A stretch of DNA of 64,000 nt from Nitrosomonas ureae. Lineage in GTDB: Bacteria > Pseudomonadota > Gammaproteobacteria > Burkholderiales > Nitrosomonadaceae. The notes beneath the pieces are model-generated. The model saw only the letters and a program-made list of their open reading frames with translations. It did not search any database and was not told the DNA's origin. The position numbers were made by a program, and so were the translations under genes. This document shows positions 27,680-38,000 of this stretch, piece after piece (within the stretch, counting starts at the first letter, position 1; every line of letters begins with the position of its first letter). Location of the stretch: the NCBI RefSeq assembly GCF_900108305.1, contig NZ_FNUX01000002.1, positions 124,001 to 188,000 of the forward strand, given 5' to 3'.

Positions 27680-28513
27680 TTACTGATCCTTGTCACCTTG
27701 CGGGGGCAGGGTTCTGGTGCGTTTTGCCAGTTTCTTTTCTTCTGACTTCACCCGGCGTTCCAGCTTCTGCAGGTCCTCCTCGGCGGCGAGGCTTTCCGGT
27801 TTGATGCCGCGCTGCCCCAGCATGTTGCGCACGCTCTCGTTGTTTTTTACATGCTCATGGGTAATCGTGGGCTCCTCGCGCAAATTGGCTTGTTCCACAT
27901 TGTGATTGGTCATTTCTGTGGCCAGGTTTTTGGCGGCAATCGTCAGCGCAGGCAAGAAATCCGCCAGCAGACGGCTTTTCACAATGCCGTATTTGTCTTT
28001 CATGGCCTGAGCGGTATGCCCGCCGAAGAGCGCATGATCACCTTTGGAGCGGATACGGCCAAAGCCGGCATCATCCACGCCGCGCTCGAAGATGTTCTGC
28101 GACAGGGTTTTTTCCGATTCCCTCAGCCGGTCGCGATCTTCAATCAGCTCCTGCTTGCGGGTTTGCACGGCAAAATAGCTTTGCGCAAAGGCAATCTCGG
28201 GCTTGCGCGGGTCGCCGTTCTGGGCAATCAGGTAGCAGGCGTAACGGGTGAGCATAAAATCATCGATTTCACGCTTCGAACCGCTGCCCAGCCCGACCAT
28301 TTTCGTGACGCCACGAAAATGGTCGGAAGCTTCATGGCCAGAGGCTTCACAGGATTCCATGGCACGCTGGATGGCGGTTTGAAAATTCTCCCAACGGGCA
28401 TAACCCGGAGGCGCTTGCAGATCCCGGGCGAACCAGAATTCAATGCCTTCGGCATCGGCGCGCCGCACGGCGGCTTCAAGGTTTAGTTGCAGGATTTGCA
28501 ATTGCTTATCCAT
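27680..28513 (-). CDS. dinD: DinD-like DNA damage-inducible protein
   Basis: A 277-residue protein resembling E. coli DinD: IEFWFARDLQAPPGYARWENF, then ACYLIAQNGDPRKPEIAFAQ and YFAVQTRKQELI match DinD's SRYACYLVVQNGDP and YFAIQTRRQEL. A Lys/Glu-rich helical tail ends the protein. E. coli DinD is SOS-induced and inhibits RecA filaments, but I see no LexA box here. Genes of this kind are frequent passengers in type I restriction operons. The start overlaps the hsdS stop by 8 bases. Confidence 0.85.
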   Translation of the reverse strand: MDKQLQILQLNLEAAVRRADAEGIEFWFARDLQAPPGYARWENFQTAIQRAMESCEASGHEASDHFRGVTKMVGLGSGSKREIDDFMLTRYACYLIAQNGDPRKPEIAFAQSYFAVQTRKQELIEDRDRLRESEKTLSQNIFERGVDDAGFGRIRSKGDHALFGGHTAQAMKDKYGIVKSRLLADFLPALTIAAKNLATEMTNHNVEQANLREEPTITHEHVKNNESVRNMLGQRGIKPESLAAEEDLQKLERRVKSEEKKLAKRTRTLPPQGDKDQ

Positions 28514-29729
28514 GACTCAAGTTCTTTTGAGATTCAACGGATGGGAAAAGCTGCTGCATCAGCCCTTTTTTATGGGTCTTGAGCGTAGCGAGCTTTTGGG
28601 TTTGCGCAATGATCAGCTCGTCGATGGACGAGAAGCAGTCGGCTATGCGTTGTTGTTCCTCGGGCACAGGAACATGGAATTTGTATTTTCTGAGCTGATT
28701 ACCGTTTATTGAGTTAATTGTTGCTCCCAAGTCTGCGTCCACCTGTTTTTCGTATGCTTCTGTTTGAAAGAGCTGGAAAATAAATGTTGCCGATTTTGAT
28801 CTAAATACCGTCATAAATGCGCCATGCGTACATGGCGGCATTACCTCAGGAATAAGTGCGTTTTTTCCAATTAAAGATTTCGAGCCATTTCGAACACAGA
28901 TCAAAATGTCGTTTGGTTTTGATGGATTGGCTCCTTTTATGTCTGGCCTTACAAACACATTGTCTTCCAATACGATCGTGCCATTCTGGACATTTGATGA
29001 CCTTAAGACCAACAATCCCTCATTGCGTATATCGTCAGGGCTGTACGTCAAGCCAGAAACAAGTTCTCCTAGCTGGCCAAGCATTCTCTCTTCCCACTCT
29101 CCCGCATCCCGAAACTCAGGAAAGCGCAGCCTGGGCAGGGTTTCGCCTTTGGCGGGGAAAAACTGCTGCATCAGCCCTTTTTTATGAGCCTTGAGCGTGG
29201 CGAGCTTTTGGACCTCCAGGGTAATCAGTTCGTCAATGGACGAGAGGCAATCGGCGATTTTTTGTTGTTCTGGTTCTTGAGGGACGACGCTCGGAACTTT
29301 ATCTAAAACCTCAACCGATAGCCCTGGTTGTGCCTGCCCTGTTGCAAACCTGTTTAGGTTGAGCAAATCAAGCGTGTAAAACAACCAATCTACATTGATG
29401 CCTTCTTTTGGTGTAACAACTACAGCATGCTCAGTGGCATGAAATTGGCCGTTAACCAGATTCACATTTCCGCACAAGGCGCCTTGACGCCCAATGAGTG
29501 GGTACTTTCCTGAATGGGTGTGTGTCTTCGTGTAGCCTCGCAAACCATTGCCGCCATAGCAAGGATATGAGTCACCATTATAATCTTCAAAAATATCCGA
29601 GGCAGCAACAAACTTACCGGCCTGCATAACGCAAATGGCTTTAAGTGGTTTTTCTTCCCACTCCCCCGCGTCCCGAAACTCAGGAAAGCGCAGCTTGGGC
29701 AGTAACGCCTGCTTTCTTTGCTCACGCAT
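28506..29729 (-). CDS. hsdS: Type I restriction-modification specificity subunit HsdS
   Basis: Determines the bipartite DNA target of the type I complex. The 407 residues show two target-recognition domains, each preceded by a near-identical block (LRFPEFRDAGEWEE at about 13 and 216) and followed by a near-identical helical block (IADCLSSIDELI and KLATLKAHKKGLMQQ against IADCFSSIDELI and KLATLKTHKKGLMQQ). The frame is intact. The repeats are also strong at DNA level (28551-28599 with 29163-29211, and 29091-29138 with 29655-29702). Its partners hsdM and hsdR are both broken. Confidence 0.93.
   Translation of the reverse strand: MREQRKQALLPKLRFPEFRDAGEWEEKPLKAICVMQAGKFVAASDIFEDYNGDSYPCYGGNGLRGYTKTHTHSGKYPLIGRQGALCGNVNLVNGQFHATEHAVVVTPKEGINVDWLFYTLDLLNLNRFATGQAQPGLSVEVLDKVPSVVPQEPEQQKIADCLSSIDELITLEVQKLATLKAHKKGLMQQFFPAKGETLPRLRFPEFRDAGEWEERMLGQLGELVSGLTYSPDDIRNEGLLVLRSSNVQNGTIVLEDNVFVRPDIKGANPSKPNDILICVRNGSKSLIGKNALIPEVMPPCTHGAFMTVFRSKSATFIFQLFQTEAYEKQVDADLGATINSINGNQLRKYKFHVPVPEEQQRIADCFSSIDELIIAQTQKLATLKTHKKGLMQQLFPSVESQKNLSHG
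28551..28599. repeat. hsdS internal repeat A, copy 1
   Basis: 49 bases matching 29163-29211 with 3 differences. It encodes the conserved helical spacer of HsdS after the second recognition domain. Recombination between the copies would swap or delete a recognition domain. Confidence 0.85.
29091..29138. repeat. hsdS internal repeat B, copy 1
   Basis: 48 bases matching 29655-29702 with 3 differences. It encodes the LRFPEFRDAGEWEE block ahead of each recognition domain. Confidence 0.85.
29163..29211. repeat. hsdS internal repeat A, copy 2
   Basis: Partner of 28551-28599; encodes the helical spacer after the first recognition domain. Confidence 0.85.
29655..29702. repeat. hsdS internal repeat B, copy 2
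   Basis: Partner of 29091-29138; encodes the block at the start of HsdS. Confidence 0.85.
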
Positions 29730-29778
29730 CGCTTTCCTCCGAAGGCGGTAAAACCACCCCGTCAGGCTTCGCCTGCCA

Positions 29779-29795
29779 CCCCTCCAAAGGAGGGG
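29779..29795. repeat. Palindromic hairpin between hsdR and hsdS
   Basis: CCCCTCC-AAA-GGAGGGG, a perfect 7-bp stem, lies in the 81-base gap between the hsdR remnant and hsdS, preceded by a second small palindrome CAGGC-TTC-GCCTG (29763-29775). It has the look of a dispersed repetitive palindrome. No T-run follows, so it is not a normal terminator. Confidence 0.6.
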
Positions 29796-29810
29796 GATGA
29801 CCGGGTGATT

Positions 29811-31312
29811 TTATTGCTCATACGCCCCCAACCCAGAAATCTCGCGCCCTTGGGCGAGTTTGTGCAGCAGCGGAATCAGGTCTTCCATTAGCGCCAATTT
29901 GGCCTTAGTTCGCGCTTTCCATCCCAGCTCCAGCGGGGCGAACAAATCACTCAGCTGGTCGCCATCGAATACCATACGACGCAGGATGCCGTCCACGAAG
30001 GCTTGCAGGGCGATGGGATTCAGTCCGTGTTTTTCGGCAATGACGGTCAGTTCGCGGACATTCTTTTCTGTCTTGAAGCGTTCAAAGCCGGTGCGGATGG
30101 CCTTTTCATCCAGCCCCTTGCCCGCCTCCAGCGTACTGATATAACCGGTAATGTCGTCGCGCTCATCCATGAATTTGGCATCGGACTGGATCAGGCCAAT
30201 CAGTTGTTCGCGGTTCATTTTCTGCTTGCTGGGTTCCTGCTGCGAGTAGCGGGCAATCAGGGCCATGATGTAGTCGTAGTCGATCAGGCTGGATGCAAAC
30301 AGCACAAACTCGAAATCGAGCTGCTGCACTTCCGGGCCGGTCTGATCACCGCCTTTGTCCTGTTTTTCCTTCAGGCGCTGGGCCGTCTCCAGATAAACGC
30401 CCTTGAAGCCCTGCAGCTGTTCCCTGGGCAGCACTTGCTCGATGGTTTGCCTGTTGTCATCGGTCAAGTCGGTGTATTGGTCGAGCTGGGTCTTGAAGCG
30501 CTGCACTTCCTTGAACAGGTTGATGAACTGACTGCGCGCGGCGTCTCCCTTGAGGTTGGGCACTTGTTCCGGTTTGTTGTCCAGTCCCTGGGATTGCATG
30601 AAGTCGCTTAAGCTTTGCACGGCGGTTTGCAGCTTGCCGATGACCGCCGGCGCTTTGTCCACCAGCCAGATTTCCTTGGGCGGTTTGGTAGTTTGACCAG
30701 AGAACAATCCAATGGCGGTATCCACGGTTTCCTGCTGCTGGCGGAAGTCGAGGATGTTGCCGTAAGGCTTGGTGTCGTTGAGCACGCGGTTGGTGCGCGA
30801 AAATGCCTGAATCAGGCCGTGGTACCTGAGGTTTTTGTCCACGTAGAGGGTGTTCAGGTATTTGGAATCGAAACCGGTGAGCAGCATGTCCACCACGATG
30901 ACGATATCGATCTTCTGCGCGTGGGGCAAATCCTGGTTGGGGTATTGCTGATCCTTGATGCGCTTTTGCACATCCTGGTAGTAGAGGTCGAACTCGTTGA
31001 TGCTGTGGTTGGCGCCAAAGCGGTCGTTGTAGTCGGCAATGATGGCCTTGAGAGCGGTGTTCCGTCATCGCGCTCGAAGCTGTTCTTTTCGCGCAGGTGC
31101 CGGGTGGCGGCGAAGACATCGGCGTTAACAATTTCATCCCTCAGTCTGGAAAATTCTGAATTCGTTAGCTCGACGCGATTAAGCTCTTCGAATCTCTCAC
31201 GAAAGTTTTTCTCTAGTGCCTCCCGATCACGAATATCGGGGCGATAGGTATATTTGAGCTCTCCAAGCTTAGTGATCAGATCTTGCTCAATTTGAATTTC
31301 TGTTGCTGTCAT
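29811..31312 (-). pseudogene. hsdR: Type I restriction endonuclease subunit HsdR (large internal deletion)
   Basis: HsdR supplies the translocase and nuclease of type I enzymes and is normally about 1000 residues. Here about 87 N-terminal residues (MTATEIQIEQ to FERDDGTPL, 31312 to about 31052) are joined out of frame to about 415 C-terminal residues that begin LKAIIADYNDRFG near 31055. Helicase motifs V (VVDMLLTGFD) and VI (QAFSRTNR) and the C-terminal assembly domain remain. The PD-(D/E)xK nuclease and helicase motifs I-III are gone. The junction lies at about 31050-31060. The protein cannot be a working restriction subunit. The locus order hsdR-hsdS-dinD-prrC-like-hsdM is otherwise compact. 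Confidence 0.9.
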
Positions 31313-31711
31313 TGGAACGATTCTGAGAGTTCAACCGGATAATTCTACAGCTTTTGACTGTTTCTCGTCAGGCCTGATCGATTCGGCTTGTTTGCTTAAT
31401 AGGGAAAAGCTTTAATGTTGCCTGACAGTATGGTCAAAAGTGTTCGCTTGAGGGTATATCGCTATTTTATCTTAATGAGCCTGGTAATTCCGGCAGCCGT
31501 TTTAAGGCTACTCAACGCGGTGGGAAATGAGTGGCTGCCAGATACATACTGCATACAATTCCTAATTTTGTAATAAATACATGCTATGTTATAAGTACTT
31601 TCATAAATTAATTCTAAAGCTTTTAAGCTGCGATTGACATCAACACAAAGCTGATGTGATTCTGATCATCATTTTGTATATACTATAAAAATCTCTATCT
31701 TCAATGCTCAA
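31313..31711. other. Intergenic region between hsdR remnant and efflux operon
   Basis: 399 bases upstream of both the hsd operon (leftward) and the efflux operon (rightward). TTGACA at 31634-31639 and TATACT at 31679-31684 are promoter-like elements pointing right, but their spacing (39 bases) means they do not form one promoter. No regulator gene or clear operator was seen. Confidence 0.35.
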
Positions 31712-33133
31712 ATGAAACAAATGCGATACTGGATTCGCAACCTATCAATCCTGCCCATCCTGCTGCTCACGGCTTGTGCAATGGGGCCGGACTTTATTCG
31801 TCCGCAAGTTGATACCATCGAGAAATTCCGATTGTCGGAAATGGAGGGGGAATCGATTGCCAACCTGCGCTGGTGGGAATTGTTGCAGGATGAAACGCTG
31901 CAGCAGTTGATCCGGCAAGCTTTGCAGGAAAACAAAGATCTTAAACGGGCTATCGCCAGTGTTGAGGAATTTGAGGCGCGATCGCGCATTGCGTTTATGG
32001 GTTTTGTGCCTAATATGGATTACGATGTAAACGCACCGGTGTTTGGCAAGCTGAGTGGATTCGGGATTCCCGGCTTCCCAACGCCTTTCAGTTATTTCGG
32101 GCGGACCACGTTAAACTGGGAAATCGATATCTGGGGCAGGATTCGCCGCTCCAACGAAGCCGCCCGCGCCGATCTGATGGCACGGGAGGAAAGCCGCCGC
32201 GCCATCATTCTGGCGCTAATCAGCTCGGTCGCCCAATCCTATTTCGATCTTTTGCAGTTTGATATCCAGCTGGATATTGCGCACCGCGCATTGTTTTCAT
32301 GGGAAGAATCAGTCGCTATTTCGCGCGCGCAGTTGCAAGGCGGCATCATTTCGCGCCTCGATCTGGATCAGTTTGAAGCGGAGCGCGCGAATGCGGCTTC
32401 CCGGGTGGCTGAGCTTGAGCGCCGCGTGGCACAAAAAGAGAATGAGCTCAGCGTATTGCTGGGTAGAAACCCGGCAGCGATAGCGCACAGGCATCTACTG
32501 GCAGAACAGGTGATTCCGCCCGAAGTACCCGCCGGCCTGCCGTCCGAATTGCTGCAGCGGCGCCCTGATATTCTTCAGGCCGAACAAGCCCTGGCAGCCG
32601 CCACCGCCAGAATCGGCGTAGCCAAAGCGGCAAGGTTTCCCAAATTGTCGATTACCGGTTTTCTCGGCGTGGCCAGCCCGGCTTTATCCAATCTGCTCCT
32701 TTCCGGCAACGAGTTTGGCGTGGGTGGGCTTGGTTTGGCAGGTCCATTGCTCAATGCGCAGAGCCTGGGTTTTGAACAGCGCGCTGCAGAAGCGCAGGCA
32801 AGACAGGCGTTAGCGCAATATGAGCAAACGATTCTGATCGCATTCAAGGAAGTGGAAGACGCATTAGTGGCTATCCGCACCATCGGCGAACAGCTTAAAG
32901 CGCAACGGCAGCAAGTTGACGCCCTGCACTCGGCCTTGCATGTTGCAGACTTGCGCTATCAGGGAGGTATTACCAGCTATGTCGATGTGTTGCTCGCCAA
33001 ACGCAATCTGTTTGACGCAGAATTTTCCCTGAGTGCGGCGCAGCGCTTTCATCTCGTATCCATTGTTCAGCTATACAATGCTTTGGGCGGTGGATGGGCG
33101 CCGGAATATAGCCGCAATAATGACACCAAGTAA
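31712..33133 (+). CDS. RND efflux outer-membrane factor lipoprotein (OprM/NodT family)
   Basis: The outer-membrane channel of a tripartite efflux pump. The 473 residues start with a lipoprotein signal (LLLTACAMGPDF, Cys21), followed by two outer-membrane efflux-protein repeats typical of the family: LNWEIDIWGRIRRSNEAARAD at about 132-152 and the C-terminal LRYQGGITSYVDVLLAKRNLF at about 412-432. It is the first gene of an operon that continues with a flavin reductase, the adaptor and the RND permease; having the outer-membrane gene first is less usual than last. Confidence 0.94.
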   Translation: MKQMRYWIRNLSILPILLLTACAMGPDFIRPQVDTIEKFRLSEMEGESIANLRWWELLQDETLQQLIRQALQENKDLKRAIASVEEFEARSRIAFMGFVPNMDYDVNAPVFGKLSGFGIPGFPTPFSYFGRTTLNWEIDIWGRIRRSNEAARADLMAREESRRAIILALISSVAQSYFDLLQFDIQLDIAHRALFSWEESVAISRAQLQGGIISRLDLDQFEAERANAASRVAELERRVAQKENELSVLLGRNPAAIAHRHLLAEQVIPPEVPAGLPSELLQRRPDILQAEQALAAATARIGVAKAARFPKLSITGFLGVASPALSNLLLSGNEFGVGGLGLAGPLLNAQSLGFEQRAAEAQARQALAQYEQTILIAFKEVEDALVAIRTIGEQLKAQRQQVDALHSALHVADLRYQGGITSYVDVLLAKRNLFDAEFSLSAAQRFHLVSIVQLYNALGGGWAPEYSRNNDTK

Positions 33134-33175
33134 AGCCATACTGAACACACTCGCATCAACACGGAGGAAATCGTC

Positions 33176-33733
33176 ATGAATAAATATCAAATCGCTGTCA
33201 TAGTGGGCAGCCTGCGCCAGGATTCATTTAATCGCAAACTGGCACATGCCATAGCCAAATTACCGCCTCCGGGGTTTTCCTTCAAACAGATCCGGATCGA
33301 TGATTTGCCACTTTATAATCAGGATGATGATGGCAGTCCGGCAGAACCGGTAAAACGGTTAAAGGCGGAGATCAGCGCAGCGCATGGACTGTTGTTTGTC
33401 ACGCCGGAATACAACCGTTCGATTCCCGGCGTGCTTAAAAATGCCATTGATCACGCTTCCCGTCCTTACGGCCAGAGCGCCTGGGCGGGTAAGCCCGCCG
33501 GCGTTATTGGCGTATCGATAGGCGCTATTGGCACCGCGATGGCGCAGCAGCACTTGCGCAATATTCTGGCGTATCTGGATGTACCCACGCTGGGCCAGCC
33601 CGAAGCGTTTATCCAAATGAAAGAGGGATTATTCGATGCAAACGGGGAGATCGGCGCAGACAGCAGGAAGTTCCTGCAAAACTGGATGGATCGATATATT
33701 GCCTGGGTAGGGAAGCATGTTTCTGGCGCGTGA
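33176..33733 (+). CDS. NADPH-dependent FMN reductase (ChrR/quinone reductase-like)
   Basis: A 185-residue flavodoxin-like reductase that transfers electrons from NAD(P)H through FMN to quinones, chromate or similar acceptors. VIVGSLRQDSFNRKLAHAI (residues 9-27) is the FMN phosphate loop, TPEYNRSIPGVLKNAIDHASRP (about 76-97) is the family signature, and GVSIGAIGTAMAQQHLR follows. A strong GGAGGAAA ribosome-binding site precedes the ATG. Its position between the outer-membrane factor and adaptor genes suggests that it acts on the pump's substrate or protects against redox-active compounds; this is inferred. Confidence 0.9.
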   Translation: MNKYQIAVIVGSLRQDSFNRKLAHAIAKLPPPGFSFKQIRIDDLPLYNQDDDGSPAEPVKRLKAEISAAHGLLFVTPEYNRSIPGVLKNAIDHASRPYGQSAWAGKPAGVIGVSIGAIGTAMAQQHLRNILAYLDVPTLGQPEAFIQMKEGLFDANGEIGADSRKFLQNWMDRYIAWVGKHVSGA

Positions 33734-33809
33734 TTTTGTAATTCTGATAGGATCATTCAACTGATTGAATATAATGCTTAATAAAGAATATAAAACCATG
33801 GAGTTAGCG

Positions 33810-35000
33810 ATGTGGCGGAACATGGATAACATTTACCTGTACATAGGATTTTGCCTGATTCTTCTAACGGGCTGCGCTGAGAAGCCTGCGGAGCCTTCTG
33901 CCCCGGCGCCGCAGGTCGAAGTCATCACGGTAACAACGCAAGCGATTCAGGATGAACCGGAATTCATCGGACAAACGGAAGCTTTTCGTCCGGTCGAGAT
34001 CCGTTCGCAAGTCAGCGGAATCATCAAAAAGGTCCTTTTTACCGAAGGCCGCAATATTAAAGAAGGCAGCCCATTATATTTGATCGATCCTGTTCCGTTC
34101 AGAGCCATCTATCTCAGCACCAAAGCCAGAGTGGCTCAGGCTGAGGCACGGCTCGTCCTGGCCAGACAGGATTTGGCGCGCGTGCTTCCACTGCTGGAAC
34201 AGCAAGCGGTCAGTAAAAAAAATGTCGATGACGCGCAAGCAGAGGTTCGAGGAGCCAAAGCCTCTCTGGAGGCGGCACAAAACGATCAGGTCAAAGCCAA
34301 ATTTGACCTGGATAATACAGCGATTTCCGCACCGGTAAATGGCCGCATTGGCCGCAGCCATTTCTATGAAGGAAGGTTGATCTCGGCTCAGGAAACGCTT
34401 CTCGCGACGATCGACCAGCTTGATCCGATGTATGTCAATGTCAGCGTTCCTGAAAGCTATCTTCTGCGCCGCCGGCGTGAGATCGCTGAGCATAAGGTGG
34501 AGCGGCCGGATATTTTTCAATTACGCGGCGTCATGACTTTCTCGGATGGCAGCGTGTATCCGCAAGAAGGCGTGCTTGATTTTGCAGATGTCGCCTTGCG
34601 GCCTGAAACCGGCACATTGCAGGGGCGATTTGTATTTCCCAACCCTGAAGGCGCTTTTGCTCCGGGGCAATCCTATTTTTATCCCGGCCAGTTCGTCAAG
34701 ATCCGCATTAAAGGTTATACGCGCACCGAGGCCATCCTGATTCCGCAACGCGCTGTGCAGCAAGGACCCAGCGGTTCGTTCGTCTATGTCATTGACAAGG
34801 AAGATAAGGCGGAACTCAGAGCGATCCGGGCCAGCATGTGGCGTGGAAAAGAATGGCTGATCGAAGAGGGGCTGCGTCCTGGGGAACAGGTGGTGGTAGA
34901 AGGCTTTTTCCGGATTATCCCCGGCGCGAAAGTCGATCCAGTACCTCATCAGAAAGAACCAGCCGCTTCAGCTCATAGTTCCGAGGAACCCAATCCGTAA
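33810..35000 (+). CDS. RND efflux periplasmic adaptor (membrane fusion protein)
   Basis: Links the inner-membrane RND permease to the outer-membrane channel. It starts with a lipoprotein signal (YIGFCLILLTGCAEKP). It shows the barrel-sandwich lipoyl halves (RSQVSGIIKKVLFTEGRNIKEG at about 70-90 and FDLDNTAISAPVNGRIGRS at about 165-183) around an alpha-helical hairpin, then beta-barrel and membrane-proximal domains. ATG 33810 has a GGAG six bases upstream and places the lipobox sensibly; an ATG at 33765 is the longer alternative. The RND permease starts 9 bases downstream. Confidence 0.95.
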   Translation: MWRNMDNIYLYIGFCLILLTGCAEKPAEPSAPAPQVEVITVTTQAIQDEPEFIGQTEAFRPVEIRSQVSGIIKKVLFTEGRNIKEGSPLYLIDPVPFRAIYLSTKARVAQAEARLVLARQDLARVLPLLEQQAVSKKNVDDAQAEVRGAKASLEAAQNDQVKAKFDLDNTAISAPVNGRIGRSHFYEGRLISAQETLLATIDQLDPMYVNVSVPESYLLRRRREIAEHKVERPDIFQLRGVMTFSDGSVYPQEGVLDFADVALRPETGTLQGRFVFPNPEGAFAPGQSYFYPGQFVKIRIKGYTRTEAILIPQRAVQQGPSGSFVYVIDKEDKAELRAIRASMWRGKEWLIEEGLRPGEQVVVEGFFRIIPGAKVDPVPHQKEPAASAHSSEEPNP

Positions 35001-35008
35001 AGTACGCC

Positions 35009-38000
35009 ATGAACTCGAACTCTAATTTCTTCATTGACCGGCCCATTTTTGCTTCGGTCCTGTCCATTATTATTGTAGTCATGGGCTTGGTTTCATTACA
35101 GAAGCTACCCATCGCGCAGTTTCCGCAAATTACGCCTCCGATGGTGCAAATCGAGGCGGATTATCCGGGCGCCAGCGCGGAAGTCGTGGCGGAAGCAGTG
35201 GCACGTCCGATTGAAGTGCAACTGCCGGGTATCGATAATCTTTTGTATTATGAATCGACCAGCACGAACGATGGGCACATGACCATGAAACTCACGTTCG
35301 AGATTGGAACCGACGTGGATATTGCGCAGGTGCAAACGCAGAACCGGCAACGTCTGGCTGAACCGCAACTGCCCGATGAAGTTATACGGCAAGGCATTAC
35401 CGTCAAAAAAACATCGCCCGATTTATTGGCAGTGATTGCGTTGAGCTCAACGGATCCCACACATGACACCGTTTTTCTCTCAAACTATACTTTGCTGCGC
35501 ATTCTCGACAACATCAAACGGCTTCCCGGTGTTGGGGATGCGGTTGTTTTCGGCGGGCAGAATTACTCCATGCGGCTGATTCTCGATCCCATCCGCATGG
35601 CGCAACTTAACATCACACCCTCCGAAATTGCATCCGTGGTCAGAGAACAAAACCGGGATTTTCCAGCCGGCAGAATAGGCCGCGAACCGACACCCAAAGG
35701 TACGGAATTGACCATTCCGGTAATTACTCAAGGCCGCATGAGTGAGGTCAAGGAATTTGAAGACATGATCATCCGTGCTTACCCGGATGGTGCCATGGTG
35801 CGGATGCGGGACGTTGCGCGCGTGGAATTGGGTGCCCAATCCTATGATCTGCAGGGACGGTGGAATGGAAAGCCCAATACTTTTTTATTGACCTTTCTGT
35901 CACCAGGCGCAAATGCACTCGACACCGTTCAGGGGATTCGCGATGAAATGGACAAGCTTGCCGACAGCTTTCCGACGAGCGTGTCTTATGATATCCCTTA
36001 CGACACGACGACATTCATTGATGTTTCCATCAGGGAAGTAGTCAAAACGCTGGCCGAGGCGCTGATATTGGTGATTCTGGTCGTCTATCTGTTTTTGCAG
36101 AGTTGGCGCACCACGCTGATTCCGGCTATTGCCGTTCCTATTTCGCTGATCGGAACGCTGGCCGGCATGGATATGCTGGGATTTTCGATCAATACGCTGA
36201 CACTTTTCGGTATGGTTCTGGCTGTTGGTATCGTGGTGGATGATGCGATCGTAGTCGTGGAAAATGTCGAACGGCATATGACTCAAAACGGACTCTCGCC
36301 CCGGGATGCAGCAATAAAAGCCATGACCGAAGTGACTGGACCGGTGATTGCCATTGTTCTGGTACTGGCCGCCGTATTTGTACCCGTGGCGTTCCTGGGT
36401 GGAATCACCGGGGAATTGTACAAGCAATTCGCCATCACCATTGCGCTATCCGTAGCTATTTCCGGATTTGTGGCGTTAACGCTCAGCCCGGCGTTGTGTG
36501 CCTTGGTGCTCAAGCCAAGCCACGGTACTCCCGCGCGATTCTGGAGAACATTCAACGGTTTTTTTGATTGGGCTCAGACAAAGTATGTCGGATCAGTCGG
36601 GGTTATCATTAAGCGATCAGTCATTTCACTTGCCGTTTTCATGATGCTGATACTGGTTATTGTCGGTCTGTTCAAAACCATTCCAGGAAGCTTCCTGCCG
36701 GAAGAGGATCAAGGGTATTTTATTACGATGGTGCAGTTACCGGAAGGCGCCTCACTGACGCGTACCATTGAGGTTCTGGAAAAAGTTGAAGGATACTTTG
36801 AAGGAATTCCGGCTGTTCATTCAACCGACACGCTGGCCGGTCAGAATTTTATTTTCGGTACTCGAGGAGCCAATCAAGCCACGATGTTTATCCCTTTGCA
36901 TCATTGGGATCACCGTAAGAATACCGATGAACAGGTACCCGGTCTGATTGCCGCAGCTTTTCAGGAATTCGCCAGGATTCCGGAAGCTTTGATTCTGGCT
37001 TTTAATGCCCCCTCGATCCCTGGCTTAGGCACTACCGGCGGCTTTACAGCGCAATTGCAGGATCCCAGCGGCGGTGATTTCGCCGAATTTGCCGCCGTGG
37101 CGCAGGAGTTTGCCGCCAAAGCCACGGAACACCCGGCGATTGCAGCGGCCAACACCAATTTCCGCATCAGCTCGCCCAGACTGTTCGCCACGATAGACCG
37201 CGAACGCGCCAAGGCACTGGGTGTTCCGATTTCGGAGGTATTCGATACCATGCAGGCCTATTTTGGTAATCTGTATATCAATGATTTTGTGAAATTTGGC
37301 CGCGTCTACCGGGTACAGACTGAGGCATTACCTGAATACCGCTCCAACCCGGATGATATCAGCAAAATTTACGTGCGCGCCCAGACAGGCATCACGCACA
37401 CCATGATTCCTCTGGACTCGGTGGTCACCACCGAGTTCAATAGCGGCCCGGATCCCGTGACGCATTTCAACGGATACAATTCGGCGCTCATATTGGGCGG
37501 CACGGCACCCGGTTATAGTTCGGGGCAAGCGCTTGAAGCATTGCAGCAAATTGCCGATGAAATTTTGATACCGAAAGGCTATTCGATCGATTGGAGCGGA
37601 ATCTCCTTGCAGGAACGCAAGTCGAGCGGGCAATCAACATACGTGTTCGCTTTCGCCTTGCTGATGGTATTTCTGGTACTGGCCGCCTTGTATGAAAGCT
37701 GGTCCATTCCATTTGCCGTTATTCTGGCGATCCCGTTTGGAATTCTGGGCGCTCTACTGGCAATCTGGACACGGGGTTTGACCAATGATATTTATTTTCA
37801 AATCGGATTGGTGACGCTGATCGGATTAGCGGCCAAGAATGCCATTCTGATTGTGGAATTTGCCAGTCAGCGGTACGCGGCGGGAATGTCATTGACCGAA
37901 GCGGCGCTTGATGCGGCGCGGCTTCGTTTCCGGCCCATCATCATGACGTCGATGGCATTTATTCTGGGTGTAGTGCCACTGGTCATTGCATCCGGCGCAG

